From the NCBI RefSeq assembly GCF_902499335.1, contig NZ_CABVQK010000001.1, forward strand, positions 62,001 through 126,000: a DNA stretch of 64,000 nucleotides, written 5' to 3'. Shown one piece after another: positions 8,250 through 16,892 of the stretch. Position numbers and translations under genes: made by a program. A model generated the notes under the pieces. It saw only the letters and a list, made by a program, of their open reading frames with translations, was not told the origin of the DNA and made no database searches. The first letter of the stretch is position 1; each line of letters opens with the position of its first letter. This DNA is from Burkholderia lata (GTDB taxonomy: Bacteria > Pseudomonadota > Gammaproteobacteria > Burkholderiales > Burkholderiaceae).

Positions 8250-9635
8250 TCAGGAATGGGATGAAGCGGGTTGCGCGACCGGCGCATGGTGGGCGGGAAG
8301 CCGCGCGATCAGGCCGAGCGGCAGTAACGTCAGCAGGATCGCCAGCCCGAAGCACCAGCGGTACGGTGCGAGCGAAGGGCCGCCTGCGTCGAACGCCAGC
8401 AACGCATTGAGCGCGCTGCCGAGCACGGCCACGCCAATGCAAAAACTCAGCTGTCGGTTGATGTTCCACAGCGCGCTCGCGTCGCCCATCCGGTCGGCCG
8501 GCACATCGACGAACGCCGCGCTTTGCGACGTGCTCGTGCACAGGCTCGCGCCGAACCCCATTGCCGCGAACGCCGCGATGCGCACGGCTTCGACGCTCGC
8601 CCACGGCGTCGCGAGCAGTGTGATGCCGACACAATCGATCGCGATGCCGCACGCGAACAGCGGCTTCGCACCGTGGCGCGGAAAGCAGCGGCGCGTGGTC
8701 GCGATCGCGAAGAACGCCGCGATCGCCCACGGCAACATCAACGCGCCGGCATGCGCGGCGCTCAATCCGAGCGCGTTCTGCAGATAGAGCGACGCGACGA
8801 GGTTGACGCCCGTAAAGATGCCCGGCACGCACAGATAGACCACCACGCCGATCCTCAGCAGCGGCTGTGCGAGCAGGCGCAGGTCGACCACCGGCGCCAT
8901 GGCCCGACGCGCATGCGCCGCATAGCCGGCGCCTGCCGCGACGGCCACCACCAGCATCGCGAGCGGGAATGCCACACCGCCGGGCTGCCCCGCGGCGGTC
9001 AGCCCAAGCAGCAACGCGACGAGCGCCACCGCACTCAGCCCAAGTCCCGGCCAGTCGAGCCGCGGCGGCCGGTCGCGCGCGCCGTCGCCCGGCAGCCACG
9101 CGAACGCGAGCGCGCAGGTCGCGGCAGCGATCGGCAACATCGCGAAGAAGATCGCGCGCCACGACCCGCGATCGACGATTGCACCGCCGATCGCAGGCGA
9201 CAACGCGGGCACGAGCAGCGCGACCATCATCACGACCGACGTGAGCCGCGCCCGCGCCTGCGGCGGATACGCACGATAGGCCATCGTCTGCCCGACCGGA
9301 ATCAGCAGCCCGCCGCCGAGCCCCTGGACCAGCCGCCAGGCGAGCAACGCTTCGATCGACGACGCCGCGCCGACACCGGCACTGCCGAGCCCGAACAGCA
9401 GCAACGATGCGGCGAACACGCGCCGCTCGCCGCAGCGGCGCGCGAGCCACGTGCCGAACGGAATCACGACGGTCAGGCCGAGCACATACGTGTTGCCGAC
9501 CCACGCAAGCTGCGCGACCGATGCGTGCAATTCGCGCTGCAGTGCCGGATACGCGGCGTTCAGCATGAACATGTTCGCGAGATCGATCGCGAAGCCGAGC
9601 AGGTAGACGGCGGCAATTCTGGAGCGGTCTGGCAT
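8250..9635 (-). CDS. major facilitator superfamily exporter (14-helix type)
   Basis: A 461-residue membrane protein starting MPDRSRIAAVYLLGFAIDLA. It shows the motif-C-like IDLANMFMLNAAYPAL in helix 1, the loop GTWLARRCGERRVF after helix 2 and ARLTSVVMMVALLVPALSPAIGGAIVDRGSWRAIFF later, typical of DHA2 drug exporters. An open frame continues upstream to 9821, but those residues are not membrane-like and the start at 9635 fits helix 1. It is divergent from the LysR gene at 9824, which may control it. The SnoaL-like gene follows 15 bases downstream, probably in the same operon. The substrate cannot be named. Confidence 0.88.
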   Translation of the reverse strand: MPDRSRIAAVYLLGFAIDLANMFMLNAAYPALQRELHASVAQLAWVGNTYVLGLTVVIPFGTWLARRCGERRVFAASLLLFGLGSAGVGAASSIEALLAWRLVQGLGGGLLIPVGQTMAYRAYPPQARARLTSVVMMVALLVPALSPAIGGAIVDRGSWRAIFFAMLPIAAATCALAFAWLPGDGARDRPPRLDWPGLGLSAVALVALLLGLTAAGQPGGVAFPLAMLVVAVAAGAGYAAHARRAMAPVVDLRLLAQPLLRIGVVVYLCVPGIFTGVNLVASLYLQNALGLSAAHAGALMLPWAIAAFFAIATTRRCFPRHGAKPLFACGIAIDCVGITLLATPWASVEAVRIAAFAAMGFGASLCTSTSQSAAFVDVPADRMGDASALWNINRQLSFCIGVAVLGSALNALLAFDAGGPSLAPYRWCFGLAILLTLLPLGLIARLPAHHAPVAQPASSHS

Positions 9636-9699
9636 GGCAGCGGAAACATCACGAAACGCCGCAGTGTAGAAGCCGGCAGCCGCATCGGTAAGCGGCCGG

Positions 9700-9726
9700 A
9701 TTCGACGAGTCTCGTCGAATTTTTTT
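9700..9726 (+). promoter_or_regulatory. palindrome with T-tract between MFS and LysR genes
   Basis: ATTCGACGA-GTC-TCGTCGAAT (9700-9720) is a perfect 9-base inverted repeat followed by T7. It lies between divergent genes, so a plus-strand terminator has no upstream gene to end. It also fits the T-N11-A dyad style of LysR operators. A TTGACA at 9725-9730 could be the -35 box of the LysR gene, which would put the palindrome directly against it. Confidence 0.5.
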
Positions 9727-9823
9727 GACAATCGGATCACGCCACGACAACGCACCGCACGCGGCGGCACATTCGGGTACCCTTCGAGCGATCCAACGCA
9801 TAGACAGGACCCACGCCCCAACC

Positions 9824-10738
9824 ATGGTGAGCCTCGATCGTTTCGCCGTCTTCCGTGCCGTGGTCGAAGCCGGTTCGTTCACGGCCGCCGCAACCGCGCT
9901 GAACCAGGCGCGTGCGGCCGTCAGTTTCAACGTGAAGCAACTCGAAGCCGAGCTCGGCGTCACGCTGCTCACGCGGACGACCCGGCGTGTCGAGCTGACC
10001 GACGCCGGTGAGCGCTTCTACCAGCGCTGCCTGCGCGTGCTCGACGAAGCCGAAGGCGCGATCGACGAGGTACGCGGCGAGCATGGCGGAATGCACGGCA
10101 ATCTGCGCGTGACGTCGACGGTCGAATATGCGGCGCGCGTCCTCGCACCGATACTGCATGCGTTCACCGCGCAGCATCCCGCGTTACGCGTGCGGCTCGA
10201 AACGCATACGTCGCAGGCCGATCTCGTACGCGACCGCTTCGACGTCGCGATCCGGCTCGGACGTCATGAGCACTTTCGCGACCTGCCCTATCGAGGCGTC
10301 TGCCTCGCCACCTACGACGTGCTCGCCGTGATGGCGCCCGACCTGCCGGCGAAGGCCGGACTCCCGCAACCGGCGTCGCCCGCCGATCTGGCCCGCCTGC
10401 CGCAGCTCGGCCACAGCCGGCTCGAGCGGATTGCCGAATGGCCGCTCACCGATCGCGCGGGCAACGAACATGCGTTTCGACCGGGCACGAAGCCTCGCGT
10501 CGTCGTCGACAATGCATCGGTGTTGAGTGAACTCGCGCGCCAGGGCAGCGGCGTCGCGCTGCTGCCCGAATGGCTCGTGCGCGACGATCTCGACAGCGGC
10601 GTACTGGTCGATGCACTGCCCGCTTACCGGTTTCCGCAGCAGAACGTCTACGCGCTGTACGTCGCGACGCGGCACGTGCCGCAGAAAGTGCGTGCATGGG
10701 TGGATTTCATGAAGGCGCAGCTGCAGCAGGTGCACTGA
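9824..10738 (+). CDS. LysR-family transcriptional regulator
   Basis: A 304-residue regulator. The N-terminal winged helix-turn-helix is MVSLDRFAVFRAVVEAGSFT through LLTRTTRRVELTDAGERFYQ (about 1-65), the standard LysR head. The C-terminal periplasmic-binding-like domain contains HGNLRVTSTVEYAARVLAPI (about 86-106) and DVAIRLGRHEHFRDLPYRGV. The LysR group with LRVTxxxxFG...RLG is the AaeR/DsdC-like class that often governs an adjacent divergent transporter. The start at 9824 is preferred to the open frame from 9725 because the domain begins there. It is divergent from the MFS gene, with a strong dyad between them. Confidence 0.92.
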   Translation: MVSLDRFAVFRAVVEAGSFTAAATALNQARAAVSFNVKQLEAELGVTLLTRTTRRVELTDAGERFYQRCLRVLDEAEGAIDEVRGEHGGMHGNLRVTSTVEYAARVLAPILHAFTAQHPALRVRLETHTSQADLVRDRFDVAIRLGRHEHFRDLPYRGVCLATYDVLAVMAPDLPAKAGLPQPASPADLARLPQLGHSRLERIAEWPLTDRAGNEHAFRPGTKPRVVVDNASVLSELARQGSGVALLPEWLVRDDLDSGVLVDALPAYRFPQQNVYALYVATRHVPQKVRAWVDFMKAQLQQVH

Positions 10739-10834
10739 GCGCGGCTTGCGTGCGTCACCGCGCGCAGGCCGCCGCATCGGAGCCGGCCGTGCGATACAAC
10801 CGGCTCCCGTTACCGCGCTTTCGGTGCCGGGCAG

Positions 10835-12367
10835 TCAGTGCGGCTGCCCGTGCTGCGTGACCGTCGCATCGACGGCCTCGACCGAGCGCGTCAGCCACGG
10901 CCCGATGTCCATCTCCTCGTAGCGCACGAGCCGGCTCTTGCGCGCGCGGCGATACGCCCACCAGATCGCGACGAACAGCGGAATCCACACGTAGATCGAC
11001 AGCACTTCCATCCAGTCGATGCGGGCCGCGAAGAACGCCTGGTAATCCTGCCCAAGCGAGATCACGATACAGATCGCGATCGCGAACAGCGGCCCGAACG
11101 GAAACCATTTCGCGCGGTACGGCAGTTGATCGAGCCGGTAGCCCTGCTTCAGGAACCCCTTGCGGAACCGGTAATGGCAGACCGCGATGCCGAGCCACGC
11201 GATGAAGCCCGTAATGCCGACCGTATTCAGCAGCCACAAATAGATGCCCTGGTTGTTGGTCAGCGACGTGAGAAAGCACAGCCCGCCGACGGCCATCGTC
11301 GCGTACAGCGCATTGCGCGGCACGCCGCCCGGCGACAGCGTCGCGAACATCGCCGGCGCGCGCCCTTCCGACGCGAGGTTGTACAGCATCCGCGTCGCCG
11401 CATAGGTGCCGGAATTGCCGGCCGACAGCACGGCCGTCAGGATCACGAGATTCATTGCACCGGCCGCGAGGCGGAAACCCGCGTGGCTGAACACCAGCGT
11501 GAACGGGCTCACGCCGATGTCGGTCACGTCGCTCTTCAGCAGGTTCGGGTCGGTGTACGGCACCAGCAGGCCGATCACGAAGATCGCGAACACGTAGAAC
11601 AGCATGATCCGCCAGAAGATCTGCTTCACCGCGCGCGGGATCGTCTTGCGCGGGTTTTCCGATTCGCCAGCGGTGATCCCGACCAGCTCGGTGCCGAGAA
11701 ACGAGAAGCCCGCGATCAGCGCGACGCTCATCATCGCGTGCACGCCGCCGACGAACGGCGCGTCGCCCGTCGTGAAGTTGCGCAAGCCGACCGGATGCCC
11801 GTTCCCGATCAGGCCGGCAGCGATCAGCAGCCCGGCCGCGATGAACGCGACCACGGTGACGACCTTGATCAGCGAGAACCAGTATTCCGATTCGCCGAAG
11901 CCGCGCACCGACAGCGTGTTCAGCAGGAAGATCAGCACGAGGAAGCCCGCGCCCCACCAGATGCCGGGCACGGTCGGAAACCAGTAGCGCATCACGATCT
12001 GTGCGGCGACCAGTTCTATCGCGATCGTCACCGCCCAGCTGTACCAGTAGGTCCAGCCGAGCGCGACGCCGAATCCTTCGTCGACGTACTTCTCGCCGTA
12101 GATCGCAAACGAGCCCGATACCGGCATCAGCGCGGCCATTTCACCAAGGCCCGTGACGACGAAGTACACCATCAATCCGATCGCGATATACGCGGCGATC
12201 GCACCGCCCGGCCCCGCCTGTGCGACCGACGCGCCCGATGCAACGAACAGCCCCGTGCCGATCGAGCCGCCGATCGCGATCATCGCGATGTGGCGGCCCT
12301 GCAGACGGCGCTTCAGCGTCGTTCCGGACGGCGCGGCCGTCTCCGCTGCCGCTTGCAAAGCATCCAT
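10835..12367 (-). CDS. LysP-like amino acid permease
   Basis: A 510-residue APC-superfamily proton symporter with 12 predicted membrane helices. It opens LKRRLQGRHIAMIAIGGSIG TGLFVASG, the conserved helix-1 substrate motif, continues with GLMVYFVVTGLGEMAALMPV and YGEKYVDEGFGVALGWTYWY, and has the LysP-type ELVGITAGESENPRKTIPRA in the middle. The closest named relative I recognise is the lysine permease LysP. The frame is open to 12436, but MDALQAAAET at 12367 is the better start. It stands on the same strand as the Lrp gene (103 bases upstream) and the dimethylargininase, which suggests a basic amino acid or methylated arginine as cargo; that is inference. Confidence 0.9.
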   Translation of the reverse strand: MDALQAAAETAAPSGTTLKRRLQGRHIAMIAIGGSIGTGLFVASGASVAQAGPGGAIAAYIAIGLMVYFVVTGLGEMAALMPVSGSFAIYGEKYVDEGFGVALGWTYWYSWAVTIAIELVAAQIVMRYWFPTVPGIWWGAGFLVLIFLLNTLSVRGFGESEYWFSLIKVVTVVAFIAAGLLIAAGLIGNGHPVGLRNFTTGDAPFVGGVHAMMSVALIAGFSFLGTELVGITAGESENPRKTIPRAVKQIFWRIMLFYVFAIFVIGLLVPYTDPNLLKSDVTDIGVSPFTLVFSHAGFRLAAGAMNLVILTAVLSAGNSGTYAATRMLYNLASEGRAPAMFATLSPGGVPRNALYATMAVGGLCFLTSLTNNQGIYLWLLNTVGITGFIAWLGIAVCHYRFRKGFLKQGYRLDQLPYRAKWFPFGPLFAIAICIVISLGQDYQAFFAARIDWMEVLSIYVWIPLFVAIWWAYRRARKSRLVRYEEMDIGPWLTRSVEAVDATVTQHGQPH

Positions 12368-12470
12368 AGTGTTCACCCTGATTGTGATTCGAGCCGGACG
12401 ATTTGATTCGGAATGCAAATCGTCAGGCCCGGTCATTCGCGTCGAATCCGGCCCTTCCCGGCCGGCCGCA

Positions 12471-12935
12471 TCACACGACGCTGCGCTTGATCGCCTGCAG
12501 TTCGGCCGTCGTCACGATCTTCTCGATCCGGAACCGCGGACTTTCCAGCCACACGTTCGCGATCCGCCGGTACTCGTCGAGATCCTCGCACGCGAGCCGC
12601 ACGAGAAAATCGAACGTGCCGCTCACGAGCCAGCAATCGAGCACGGCCGGATTCGCACGCATTTCGTCCTCGAACGGCGCCTGCGAACGCCCGTGGTCGG
12701 CCAGCGTGATCTGCGCGATCACGACGATCGGCTTGGTCGCGCGCGGCGCCTTGATCACCGCGCGGTACCCTTCGATCACGCCGAGCGCCTCGAGCCGCTC
12801 CACGCGCGCCTGGCACGGCCGCGGTGTGAGGTTCACGAGCTCCGACAGCTTCCGGTAGGAAATCCGCCCGTCGGTGCGCAGGATGTCGAGGATCCGGAGA
12901 TCGATCTTGTCGAGCTGCATCTTCTTGTCGGTCAT
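12471..12935 (-). CDS. Lrp/AsnC-family regulator
   Basis: A 154-residue feast/famine regulator. The HTH lies in LDKIDLRILDILRTDGRISY and RKLSELVNLTPRPCQARVER (about 8-47). The ligand-binding RAM domain follows with FLVRLACEDLDEYRRIANVW near residues 110-130. It forms octamers or dimers that sense amino acids and control adjacent uptake or catabolic genes. It sits between the dimethylargininase and the LysP-like permease on the same strand, the natural regulator of both. The gap to the dimethylargininase stop is 98 bases. Confidence 0.93.
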   Translation of the reverse strand: MTDKKMQLDKIDLRILDILRTDGRISYRKLSELVNLTPRPCQARVERLEALGVIEGYRAVIKAPRATKPIVVIAQITLADHGRSQAPFEDEMRANPAVLDCWLVSGTFDFLVRLACEDLDEYRRIANVWLESPRFRIEKIVTTAELQAIKRSVV

Positions 12936-13033
12936 CCGCGTTCGCTCCGGTCGGGTCGTGGCTGGTGCGCGGAACGTCTGCTGTTCCGCGCGGGGGCCAC
13001 ATTATCCGGCCGAAGCGGCCGCGCGCCAATCGG

Positions 13034-13792
13034 CTAGAACCGCAGCGACAGGCAGGTCAGGCCGCCGTCCATCTTGCGGAACTCGCTCGTGTCGATCACG
13101 TGCAGCGGCAGCCCGAGCGACGCGATCGCGTCGTGCACGCGCGGGTAGCCGGCCGGCGTGATCAGCGTGCCGTTCACCCGCAGCGTGTTGCCCGCGTATT
13201 CGTCGGCGGCCGAGATCGAGATCCGGCGATAGTCGGCGAAGGCCGGATGCGCGGCCAGCGCTTCGGTCACGAGCAGCGTGTCGTCGCCGAGCGCGTTGAC
13301 GACCGACTTGAGATGCAGGCCCGCGCCCACCGGCACCGCGACGACCGAATAGCCGTAGCGCGACACCAGCGATTCGAACGCGGCGATGCCTTCGGCGTCG
13401 GTTCGGCCCGTCAGGCCGATGTAGAAGCGCTTGCCGACCTGCATCACGTCGCCGCCGTCGAGACGGCCTTCCTGCATCGGCAGCAGGTCGCGATGCGCGG
13501 CCAGCGCCGCTTCGATGTGCACCGTCTCGCCGCGACGCGCGGGCGCACCGGGGCGCGTGATCACCGCGAATTCCGGCGTCACGACCGCGGTGTCCTCGAC
13601 GAAGTGCGAATCGGGGAACGCCTCCAGCGGCGGCAGCTCGGTCAGCTCGACGCCGAGCGTGCGCAGCGCGTCGCAGTATGCGTGGAACTGCGTGAGCGTC
13701 TTGTCGTAGTCCGGCGCGCCGAGTTCGGCGGTGGTCAGGCCCGCGCCACAGGACGGCGCGGGGCGGCGAACGATCGCTTGCGTGAATTGCAT
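13034..13792 (-). CDS. ddaH: dimethylarginine dimethylaminohydrolase (dimethylargininase)
   Basis: The enzyme hydrolyses N-omega methylated arginines to citrulline plus methylamines. The 252 residues show the pentein (guanidino-modifying) fold: FPDSHFVEDTAVVTPEFAVI (about 60-79), GRLDGGDVMQVGKRFYIGLT (about 108-127), GLHLKSVVNALGDDTLLV with the catalytic His, and the C-terminal nucleophile Cys247 in GLTCLSLRF. The start at 13790-13792 has GGAGGA 6 bases upstream; an in-frame ATG 12 bases earlier (13804) is possible but has no such site. The open frame upstream to 14173 is not coding-like. Arginine deiminase is less likely because the protein is short. Confidence 0.93.
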   Translation of the reverse strand: MQFTQAIVRRPAPSCGAGLTTAELGAPDYDKTLTQFHAYCDALRTLGVELTELPPLEAFPDSHFVEDTAVVTPEFAVITRPGAPARRGETVHIEAALAAHRDLLPMQEGRLDGGDVMQVGKRFYIGLTGRTDAEGIAAFESLVSRYGYSVVAVPVGAGLHLKSVVNALGDDTLLVTEALAAHPAFADYRRISISAADEYAGNTLRVNGTLITPAGYPRVHDAIASLGLPLHVIDTSEFRKMDGGLTCLSLRF

Positions 13793-14001
13793 CGACTCCT
13801 CCATGGTCAGCGCCACACCCGTGCGACACACGGGGCGGCTGCGTTGTGTCCGGACCATTATCGGAAGCCAATTTGCGCAATTCGCGTCGATTTCGGCTGC
13901 GCCGACAGCCGATTGCGTCGAATTGCACGCGGCACGCAGCGGATTCGGCAGACGGCCGCTCACCGCCTGGCAAACGGCTGCCTGCGCATGCGGCGCAGCT
14001 G

Positions 14002-15252
14002 CTACACGCCCGGCCCGAACCCCATCTGCAAACGGCCGAGCGCCGTGAGATCGCCCTCCCCGCCGCGTCCGTCGAATTCGACCTCGAAGTGATCGGCCGG
14101 GAAATCGGGCGGGCTCTCGCCGCGCAAGAACGCAGCCCGCTGGCGCTGCAGGTACGCGTCGTTCTTCGCGCAACCGGGCGCGGCCGCGATGTACATCACG
14201 TTACTGTCGCCGCTGCCGCCGTGTGCATCCTCGACCGCGTGCACGACGTCGCCGTGCCAGAACACCGCGTCGCCCGGCTCCATGTGCGGGATTGGCACCA
14301 GCGCGTCGAGCAGCAGCGCGTGCCATTCGGGCCGGATCGACAGCGCGCGGCCCGGACGCGCGCCGCACAGGTCATCGTCGGCGACATCGTCCTGCAGCGC
14401 GCGCAGCACGACATAGGCCATCGCGTTCGCGACCGGAATCAACTGCAGCGTGCCGTCGCCGGGCCCCTGCGGCGTGAGCGCGGTCCAGCCCTGGAACGTG
14501 CGGAACATCGAGCACACGGCCGGCGACGGAATCTCCTCGACGTCCGGACGGAACGCCGCATCGAACGGGTCGTAATCGCGCCAGCGGCCGGCGAGCACGT
14601 GACGGTAGACCTGGCGGAAATTCGCGCCGAGCCAGCGTTCGACGGAACCGCCGTCGACATGCGGTGACAGCCCGAGCGACGTCGAGCCGGGCGGGCGGCG
14701 ACGAATCCGGTCGGCATAGGCCGGCACCTGATCGGGATCGAAGTGCATGCGCCCGCCGTCCGCGTGCCGCCACAGGCGGTTCAGGAACACGCGCGCCTGG
14801 GTCAGTGCCGGCGACTGGCGCGCAGCCACCTGCGGCTTCGACCAGTAGACGCCGTAGATCTGCGGCTTGCCCGATGCGAGGTTGCCGAAATAGCGGTCCT
14901 CGGCGCGTGCGTGCAGCCGATCGGCGAAGCGGTTCGCGTCCAGGTACGTGCCGATCTCGTCGTTCCAGTCGCGCGCCTGCTGCGCATCGAATACGCCACG
15001 AATTACGACGGCGCCATGCGTGCGGATCGCGGCAACCGCTTGCGGATCGACGGTCCCGCCCGCGATATCCGCGAACGGCACCACCGGAATGACGTCATGG
15101 CCATGCGCATGCGCGCGGCGGATCGCGTCGACCTGCCGCGCGATATCGCCCTCCAGCTCGCGGAACGTGGCCGCATAACCGGGCAGGTCGGCGCGCAGCA
15201 CCCTTTTTGCCTCGCGAATCGCGGCAGGCAGGTCGTCAATCGTCAGTTGCAT
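14002..15252 (-). CDS. DUF1479 (YbiU-type) putative 2-oxoglutarate/iron oxygenase
   Basis: A 416-residue protein of the DUF1479 family. It begins MQLTIDDLPAAIREAKRVLR. The core has HGAVVIRGVFDAQQARDWND, LGLSPHVDGGSVERWLG (HxD metal pair, about residue 200) and EPGDAVFWHGDVVHAVEDAH with the second metal His near 322. This arrangement is that of cupin-fold iron/2-oxoglutarate oxygenases. The substrate is unknown; E. coli YbiU is the best-known relative and is also uncharacterised. The short cis gap of 209 bases to the dimethylargininase start and opposite neighbours give no clear operon. Confidence 0.85.
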   Translation of the reverse strand: MQLTIDDLPAAIREAKRVLRADLPGYAATFRELEGDIARQVDAIRRAHAHGHDVIPVVPFADIAGGTVDPQAVAAIRTHGAVVIRGVFDAQQARDWNDEIGTYLDANRFADRLHARAEDRYFGNLASGKPQIYGVYWSKPQVAARQSPALTQARVFLNRLWRHADGGRMHFDPDQVPAYADRIRRRPPGSTSLGLSPHVDGGSVERWLGANFRQVYRHVLAGRWRDYDPFDAAFRPDVEEIPSPAVCSMFRTFQGWTALTPQGPGDGTLQLIPVANAMAYVVLRALQDDVADDDLCGARPGRALSIRPEWHALLLDALVPIPHMEPGDAVFWHGDVVHAVEDAHGGSGDSNVMYIAAAPGCAKNDAYLQRQRAAFLRGESPPDFPADHFEVEFDGRGGEGDLTALGRLQMGFGPGV

Positions 15253-15362
15253 CGTGGTCTCCTCGCTGACAGGTGTCGTGATGTGCTGTCAGCGTACGGC
15301 CGGTGCGCGACCGCCTTCGCCACTATCCGGCCAACTATCGATACAATTCTGACAACCGTGCG

Positions 15363-15752
15363 TCACGCCGGACGATGGCAGACCACGCACAGCTTGTTGC
15401 CGTCCGGGTCACGGAAATACGCGCCGTAGTAGTCGCGGTGATAGTCCGGCCGCAAGCCCGGCGGCCCTTCGCAGGTACCGCCGTGGCGCAGCGCGAGCGC
15501 GTGGCAGCGATCGACGTGTGCGCGTGTCGACGCATCGAACGCGATCGTGTGGCCATTGCCCGGTTCGGGCGCGCGGCCGTCGAGCGGCTGGCCGAAGAAG
15601 AACAGCGGCCGGTCGGCGTCGGCCGGCATCCAGCCCGACCAGCCGTCCGGCTCGCGGAATTTCAGGCGCAGCCCGAGTTCCGCGAACAGCGGCGCGTAGA
15701 AATCGTAGGCGCGCGCGGTGTCGGTCACACCCACGCAAACATGTGAAAACAT
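15363..15752 (-). CDS. VOC (glyoxalase/bleomycin resistance) family protein
   Basis: A 129-residue single VOC domain. It starts MFSHVCVGVTDTARAYDFYA with the family helix, has GNGHTIAFDASTRAHVDRCH in the middle, and ends DYYGAYFRDPDGNKLCVVCH, the hallmark second half with Asp-Pro-Asp-Gly-Asn. The family uses a metal in isomerases and oxygenases or simply binds drugs. The His-5 and Glu-type metal ligands are only partly present here. It is divergent from the AraC gene at 15825, 73 bases away, so that regulator may control it. The frame upstream of 15752 runs antisense to that gene and is not coding. Confidence 0.88.
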   Translation of the reverse strand: MFSHVCVGVTDTARAYDFYAPLFAELGLRLKFREPDGWSGWMPADADRPLFFFGQPLDGRAPEPGNGHTIAFDASTRAHVDRCHALALRHGGTCEGPPGLRPDYHRDYYGAYFRDPDGNKLCVVCHRPA

Positions 15753-15824
15753 GGCATCGCTCCGTTGTGACGATCGCTCACGATCATGCCACGGCGCGAT
15801 GCCCGCCCTCACCCGGAGGCCGCG

Positions 15825-16802
15825 ATGAAGCCGCAGTACGAGCATGTGACGTTCGCCCCCGGCTGTTCGATCCGCGTCTATCACCGCCAGCTCGCCCGCA
15901 TCCCGTTCGAATGGCATCGCCATCCCGAATACGAACTGACGCTGACGCTCAACAGCCGCGGCCGGCGCTTCATCGGCGATCACGTCGCCCACTACGCGGA
16001 CGACGACCTGGTGCTCGTGCCGCCCAACCTGCCGCATACCTGGTCGTCGAATGCCCGCATCGATCGCGAGGCGCCCGAAGTCGCGCTCGTCATCTGGTTC
16101 GACGGCGACTGGGTGCGGCGGCTGGCCGACTGTTGCCCCGAATACGCGCCGCTGCGCTCGCTGCTGCGGCGAGCCGCACCGGGCCTGCGCTTCGACATGG
16201 ATGCGGCCCGCGCGATGCGCGCACGGCTGCCGCAATTGCTCGATCCGTCGCCGCGCACACGGCTCGCGGCCGCGCTCGACACCCTCGCCGATCTCGCGGA
16301 AGCCGGCGGCGAACCGCTCGCCACCGCGCACGCGTACGACCGTGCCGACGGCACGACACCGCCCGCCGACACGGCCGCCCCCGAAGCCGAACGCCTCGAC
16401 CGTGTGCTCGACGCGATCGACCGGCACTTCCACGAACCGCTGCGCATCGACACGCTCGCCGCCACCGCGCACATGTCCGAACGCACGCTGCAGCGCCTGT
16501 TCGTCCGGCATCTCGGCGCAAGCGTCGGCCGCTACGTGCAGCGGCTGCGGCTCGCGCACGCGTGCCGTCATCTCGTCGGCACCGACTGGCCGATCGCGAC
16601 CGTGGCCGCGCGCTGCGGTATTCCGAATGCCGCGAACTTCAATCGCCAGTTTCTTGCCGCACGCGGGATGACACCCGGCGCATACCGGCAGTTCTTCGTG
16701 CAGCACGGGCACGCGCCTGACAACGACGCGCCCGAACTCGACACACGCCCGCCTTCGCTGGAGCACCGCGCCGGCGCGGGCCAACCTCGGTCGCACAAAT
16801 GA
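15825..16802 (+). CDS. AraC-family transcriptional regulator with N-terminal cupin
   Basis: A 325-residue regulator. The N-terminal cupin (about 1-100) has YHRQLARIPFEWHRHPEYEL and DDDLVLVPPNLPHTWSS. A linker with RPRT-type low complexity precedes the C-terminal double HTH, DAIDRHFHEPLRIDTLAATA through AHMSERTLQRLFVRHLGASV and IATVAARCGIPNAANFNRQF (about 200-285). The start at 15825 has GGAGG 6 bases upstream. Such regulators control carbon-source or virulence genes. Its likely target is the divergent VOC gene, but the ligand is unknown. Confidence 0.9.
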   Translation: MKPQYEHVTFAPGCSIRVYHRQLARIPFEWHRHPEYELTLTLNSRGRRFIGDHVAHYADDDLVLVPPNLPHTWSSNARIDREAPEVALVIWFDGDWVRRLADCCPEYAPLRSLLRRAAPGLRFDMDAARAMRARLPQLLDPSPRTRLAAALDTLADLAEAGGEPLATAHAYDRADGTTPPADTAAPEAERLDRVLDAIDRHFHEPLRIDTLAATAHMSERTLQRLFVRHLGASVGRYVQRLRLAHACRHLVGTDWPIATVAARCGIPNAANFNRQFLAARGMTPGAYRQFFVQHGHAPDNDAPELDTRPPSLEHRAGAGQPRSHK

Positions 16803-16804
16803 AA

Positions 16805-16834
16805 ACACCCCGACGGGATGACCCGTCGGGGTGT
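16805..16834 (-). terminator. gltA terminator
   Basis: A 13-base perfect stem (16805-16817 with 16822-16834) around an ATGA loop lies 59 bases past the gltA stop and ends on the minus strand in TTTTC. It also separates gltA from the convergent AraC gene. Confidence 0.7.
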
Positions 16835-16892
16835 CGTGGCGTTGCGATCGCCCGACGCGAGCGGCCTGCCGGCCGTTCGCGCGGCGCACGAC

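Noticed and set aside
10780-10806. GAGCCGG..CCGGCTC hairpin between LysR and permease genes
   Set aside because: Seven-base stem with a 13-base loop and no T-run; not distinguishable from chance.
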